Origin: Actinomycetota bacterium
Lineage (GTDB): Bacteria; Actinomycetota; CADDZG01; WHSQ01
Reading direction: 5' to 3'
NCBI GenBank assembly: GCA_016781115.1
Contig: JADDQX010000028.1
Span: 1 to 8,152 of the forward strand
DNA: 8,152 nt
Of this stretch, positions 6,091 through 8,152 are shown in pieces. A program made the position numbers and the translations under genes. Under the pieces are notes generated by a model. It was not told the DNA's origin and ran no database searches. It worked only from the letters and a program-made list of their open reading frames with translations. Position 1 is the stretch's first letter, and the number at the start of each line of letters is the position of its first letter.

Positions 6091-6102
6091 CCCCCGAAGG
6101 GG
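6091..6102 (-). promoter_or_regulatory. C(UUCG)G tetraloop hairpin before rpoA
   Basis: In the 63-nt rpsD-rpoA gap the minus-strand RNA reads CCCC-UUCG-GGGG, a short stem closed by the very stable C(UUCG)G tetraloop. It lies directly upstream of the rpoA Shine-Dalgarno tract (6078-6090). There is no U-run, so it is not a terminator. It could block a ribosome-site pairing or mark an RNA processing point; role unknown. Confidence 0.4.
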
Positions 6103-6137
6103 CTACTTCGTGTGGTGCTCGAAGAGCGTTCTGTGCG

Positions 6138-6764
6138 CTATTTCGAGTAGTACTCGACGATCAGCTGCTCCTGCACGGGAACGTCCATCTGGGTGCGTTC
6201 CGGCAGAGCCCGGATCTCGACCGCCATCTGCTTCAGGTTCGAACCGAGCCAGTCCGGGATCTCCCGGCCCTCGGCGTACGACGTGTTCTCGATGATGCGA
6301 CCGATCTTCTGGGACCGGCTGCGGACGGTTACGACATCGCCGGTCTTCACCCGGTACGACGGGATGTTCACCTTGCGGCCGTTCACCTCGAAGTGACCGT
6401 GCGACACCAGCTGGCGAGCCATCGGGCGGTTCATCGCGAACCCCGCCCGGTAGACGACGTTGTCGAGACGCGTCTCGCAGATACGCAGGAGCTCTTCACC
6501 AGTGATCCCCTTCGAGCGGGCGGCCTCGCTGTAGTAACCACGGAACTGCTTCTCCAGGATCCCGTAGAAACGCTTCGCTTTCTGCTTCTCGCGAAGCTGC
6601 AGGAGGTACTCCGACTCGCGAACGCGGCCGCGGCCGTGCTCGCCGGGAGGAGGACGACCTTTCTCGATCGGGCACTTGGGTGACTCGCAGCGCGTTCCCT
6701 TGAGGAACAACTTGGTCTTCTCGCGCCTGCAGAGACGGCAGACGGGGCCGGTGTATCTAGCCAC
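6138..6764 (-). CDS. rpsD: 30S ribosomal protein S4 (zinc-ligand form)
   Basis: S4 is a primary 16S rRNA binder and the usual translational repressor of its operon. The product from GTG 6764 has 208 residues and starts MARYTGP, as in most bacterial S4 proteins. Cys9, Cys12, Cys26 and Cys31 form the four-cysteine metal site known from Thermus S4, so this is the C-plus, zinc-type version. LLQLREKQKAKRFYGILEKQF follows in two overlapping blocks (about 54-74). The S4 RNA-binding domain lies at about 97-160 (ETRLDNVVYRAGF, RQLVSHGHFEVNGRKV), and the C-terminus is LIVEYYSK. Three in-frame GTG codons lie close together (6773, 6770, 6764). GTG 6770 is best spaced, 6 nt from AGGAAGG, and would add MS; 6764 agrees best with family N-termini. 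The Shine-Dalgarno sequence sits in a hairpin loop. A long upstream start at 6818 has no homology support. Confidence 0.97.
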   Translation of the reverse strand: MARYTGPVCRLCRREKTKLFLKGTRCESPKCPIEKGRPPPGEHGRGRVRESEYLLQLREKQKAKRFYGILEKQFRGYYSEAARSKGITGEELLRICETRLDNVVYRAGFAMNRPMARQLVSHGHFEVNGRKVNIPSYRVKTGDVVTVRSRSQKIGRIIENTSYAEGREIPDWLGSNLKQMAVEIRALPERTQMDVPVQEQLIVEYYSK

Positions 6765-6769
6765 GCTCA

Positions 6770-6789
6770 CCACCCGCCTTCCTGGGTGG
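6770..6789 (-). promoter_or_regulatory. Hairpin presenting the rpsD Shine-Dalgarno sequence
   Basis: On the minus strand CCACCC (6789-6784) and GGGTGG (6775-6770) are perfect complements around the 8-nt loop AGGAAGGC, which is the rpsD Shine-Dalgarno sequence. The stem ends at the first base of the GTG at 6770. Such a structure could tune initiation or be part of an S4 autoregulatory site, since S4 controls its own synthesis in several bacteria. The pairing is seen; the regulation is inferred. Confidence 0.45.
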
Positions 6790-6821
6790 GCGGGAGGACC
6801 AAGGAACGGGACGTGCAACCA

Positions 6822-7217
6822 TCACACCCGCCTCCTCTTGCGGGGGCGGCAGCCGTTGTGAGGCACGGGGGTCACGTCTTTGATCCCGATGATCTCGAGG
6901 CCCGAGGCCTGCAAGGACCGGATCGCGGTCTCACGGCCCGAACCGGGGCCCTTGACCTCGACGTCGACGCGCCGCACGCCATGCTCCTGTGCCTTGCGCG
7001 AAGCGGCCTCCGCAGCCATCTGAGCGGCGAACGGCGTTGATTTGCGCGAACCCTTGAAGCCGACGTTGCCGGCGGACGCCCACGACAGCACGTTCCCGTC
7101 CATGTCGCTGATCGAGATGATCGTGTTGTTGAACGTGGACTTGATATGAGCCACGCCGTGGACAACGTTCTTCTTTTCCCTGCGGCGGGCTTTGGTCTTC
7201 TTCTTTGGTGACGCCAA
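6822..7217 (-). CDS. rpsK: 30S ribosomal protein S11
   Basis: S11 forms part of the platform of the small subunit near the mRNA exit. The 131-residue product has a basic N-terminal tail (PKKKTKARRREKKNV) and HIKSTFNNTIISISDMDGN (24-42). The GFKGSRKSTPFAAQMAAEAA block lies at 53-72, KGPGSGRETAIRSLQ at about 89-103, and the basic C-terminus ends in VPHNGCRPRKRRRV. The only start that fits is a TTG at 7217, which gives MASPKKK. The purine tract GGGAGGGGAAG lies upstream at slightly long spacing, beginning inside the rpsM stop region. The gap to rpsM is 17 nt. A rare TTG start on a highly expressed ribosomal gene is notable but believable here because conserved sequence begins within a few codons. 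Confidence 0.98.
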   Translation of the reverse strand: MASPKKKTKARRREKKNVVHGVAHIKSTFNNTIISISDMDGNVLSWASAGNVGFKGSRKSTPFAAQMAAEAASRKAQEHGVRRVDVEVKGPGSGRETAIRSLQASGLEIIGIKDVTPVPHNGCRPRKRRRV

Positions 7218-7234
7218 GCTGGTTCTTCCCCTCC

Positions 7235-7618
7235 CTACTTCTTCCCGGTGGCCTTCTTCTTGCCCGCCACCGTCTTCTTCGGACCCTTGCGGGTACGAGC
7301 GTTGGTGTGGGTTCTCTGGCCGTGGACCGGGAGACCTCGCCGGTGCCGGAGGCCCTGGTAGCTGCCGATCTCGACCTTGCGCTTGATGTGCTGGTTGACC
7401 TCGCGGCGGAGGTCACCCTCGACCCGATAATTGGCGCCGATCCACTCGCGGATCCGGATCACCTCGTCGTCCGTCAGGTCGCGGACCCTCGTCGCCGGAT
7501 TGACCCGCGCCGAGATGCACGTCTCCATCGACTTCGTGCGGCCGATCCCGTAGATATAGGTCAGCGCGACGTCGAGACGCTTCTCGCGAGGTATGTCGAC
7601 TCCAGCGATACGGGCCAC
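7235..7618 (-). CDS. rpsM: 30S ribosomal protein S13
   Basis: S13 lies in the head of the 30S subunit and takes part in bridges to the 50S subunit and in P-site tRNA contact. The 127 residues start MARIAGVDIPREKRLDVALT. The helix-turn-helix-like region is YIYGIGRTKS, the centre is DLTDDEVIRIREWI, and the conserved GLRHRRGLPVHGQRTHTNAR block spans about 90-109. A Lys/Ala-rich tail (KKTVAGKKKATGKK) follows. The start is a GTG at 7618 with GGGAGGAG four nt upstream, lying just after the rpmJ stop (11-nt gap). The N-terminus agrees exactly with family starts, so the GTG is well supported. Confidence 0.98.
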   Translation of the reverse strand: MARIAGVDIPREKRLDVALTYIYGIGRTKSMETCISARVNPATRVRDLTDDEVIRIREWIGANYRVEGDLRREVNQHIKRKVEIGSYQGLRHRRGLPVHGQRTHTNARTRKGPKKTVAGKKKATGKK

Positions 7619-7629
7619 TTAACTCCTCC

Positions 7630-7743
7630 CTAACCTTGACGTTGCTTGTGCCGCGGGTTGGAACAGATGATCATCACGCGCCCGTGACGACGGATGACCT
7701 TGCACTTGTCACAGATCTTCTTGACGCTGGGGCGCACCTTCAT
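7630..7743 (-). CDS. rpmJ: 50S ribosomal protein L36
   Basis: A 37-residue zinc-ribbon ribosomal protein that binds 23S rRNA late in assembly. The sequence begins MKVRPSVKKICDKCK and ends RHKQRQG. Cys11, Cys14, Cys27 and His32 form the zinc site of the C-plus form, so it is not the zinc-free paralogue used in zinc starvation. The ATG at 7743 has AGGAG in the 9-nt spacer after infA. The TAG at 7632-7630 lies beside the rpsM Shine-Dalgarno sequence. Order infA-rpmJ-rpsM is standard. The gene is short and easily missed by length-filtered gene finding. Confidence 0.98.
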   Translation of the reverse strand: MKVRPSVKKICDKCKVIRRHGRVMIICSNPRHKQRQG

Positions 7744-7752
7744 CTTCCGCTC

Positions 7753-8007
7753 CTACTTGTAGCGATAGACCACACGGCCTCGAGTGAGGTCGTACGGCGA
7801 GAGTTCGATGAGCACACGATCCCCGGGCAGGATCCGGATGTAGTGCATCCGCATCTTTCCGGAGATATGGGCGAGGACCTGGTGTCCGTTGTCCAGCTCG
7901 ACCTTGAACATGGCGTTCGGGAGCGGCTCGATGACGGTTCCCTCAACCTGGATCCCCTCTTCCTTGCCGGAAGAAGACAGCTTGTCCTTGTTCTTAGCTT
8001 TCGCCAC
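7753..8007 (-). CDS. infA: Translation initiation factor IF-1
   Basis: IF-1 binds the 30S A-site during initiation. The 84-residue product is one S1/OB-fold domain: IQVEGTVIEPLPNAMFKVEL, then HQVLAHISGKMRMHYIRILPGDRV and the terminal ELSPYDLTRGRVVYRYK. The N-terminus is about 12 residues longer than the common form, with a Lys/Ser-rich lead (MAKAKNKDKLSSSGKEEG). GTG 8007 is the chosen start: a GGGGA lies 8 nt upstream and the product begins MAKAK, similar to other IF-1 proteins. TTG 8013 would add two residues but is too close to that site. It is the first gene of the block seen here, and rpmJ follows after 9 nt. Confidence 0.96.
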   Translation of the reverse strand: MAKAKNKDKLSSSGKEEGIQVEGTVIEPLPNAMFKVELDNGHQVLAHISGKMRMHYIRILPGDRVLIELSPYDLTRGRVVYRYK

Positions 8008-8152
8008 GCGCAACGTCCCCGTGAACTAGATCGACTTGACGAGGCCCACCCATGAGAAGCGCCCCCTGAGGGGCGCGGCAGAACCTGGGGTCGGGCCGAC
8101 GCACGAGGATACCAGAAGCGGCTATCTGAGGCGAACCCGAGGAGCCCGTGAG
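8008..8152 (-). promoter_or_regulatory. infA upstream region: extended -10 promoter candidate and leader hairpin
   Basis: No gene is recognisable in these 145 nt, although adk and map normally lie upstream of infA in actinobacteria. On the minus strand an extended -10, TGGTATCCT (TATCCT at 8111-8106), is preceded after 18 nt by a poor -35 (TTCGCC). Transcription would start near 8099 and give a leader of about 90 nt. That leader contains a perfect 7-bp GC stem, GCGCCCC/GGGGCGC (8059-8065 with 8070-8076, loop of 4). After the stem the minus strand reads TTCTCATGGG, too poor in T for a normal terminator. It may be a leader structure, or the end signal of an upstream gene outside the window. Confidence 0.4.

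Noticed and set aside
5697..6683. Long plus-strand open frame of 328 codons
   Set aside because: It is antisense to rpoA and rpsD, both certain genes. High GC content keeps the opposite frame open, and the translation (many Arg, Asp, Val and Leu) has no domain signal.
8122..8151. Possible C-terminal end of an upstream minus-strand gene (map or adk) with a TAG at 8124-8122
   Set aside because: Only about nine codons are visible and they match no known C-terminus; other frames are also open, so no call is justified.
1..8152. tRNA, rRNA, CRISPR array, insertion sequence or prophage
   Set aside because: No cloverleaf, spaced direct repeats, transposase or terminal inverted repeats were seen; the window is filled with housekeeping and small accessory genes.

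Overview
The window looks like chromosomal DNA from a GC-rich actinobacterium (Actinomycetota). The right part is the end of the conserved ribosomal-protein supercluster in the actinobacterial order infA-rpmJ-rpsM-rpsK-rpsD-rpoA-rplQ-truA-rplM-rpsI. L17 carries a long C-terminal tail, which is common in actinobacteria. The left part has a maleylpyruvate-isomerase/DinB-type protein of the mycothiol-linked family, which is mostly actinobacterial. I cannot name the class or genus; an early-branching or uncultivated actinobacterium is a guess.

Left part, plus strand, 1-2636. The 3' end of an AcnA-type aconitase gene is followed, with a 4-nt ATGA overlap, by a small glyoxalase/VOC protein. Next is a short stretch (1090-1310) that reads as a small single-pass membrane protein broken by a frameshift. 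Then come an MDMPI_N + SCP2-like two-domain protein and a DUF4383-like four-helix membrane protein. Overlaps and short gaps suggest one transcription unit.

Right part, minus strand, 2641-8007. Ten genes run right to left: translation initiation factor IF-1, L36, S13, S11, S4, the RNA polymerase alpha subunit, L17, tRNA pseudouridine synthase TruA, L13 and S9. Gaps are mostly 9-67 nt and Shine-Dalgarno sequences are generally strong. An intrinsic terminator at 2641-2672 ends the block and separates it from the convergent left operon. A likely promoter with an extended -10 and a hairpin-containing leader precedes infA. A weaker promoter candidate lies between truA and rplM.

Together the right block makes ribosome parts (S4, S9, S11, S13, L13, L17, L36), an initiation factor, the polymerase assembly subunit and one tRNA modification enzyme, which is housekeeping. 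No mobile element, CRISPR array, tRNA or rRNA is visible. I did not find a new multi-gene system. The points most worth a second look are the frameshifted small membrane gene, the hairpin that presents the rpsD Shine-Dalgarno sequence, and the roughly 110-residue L17 tail.
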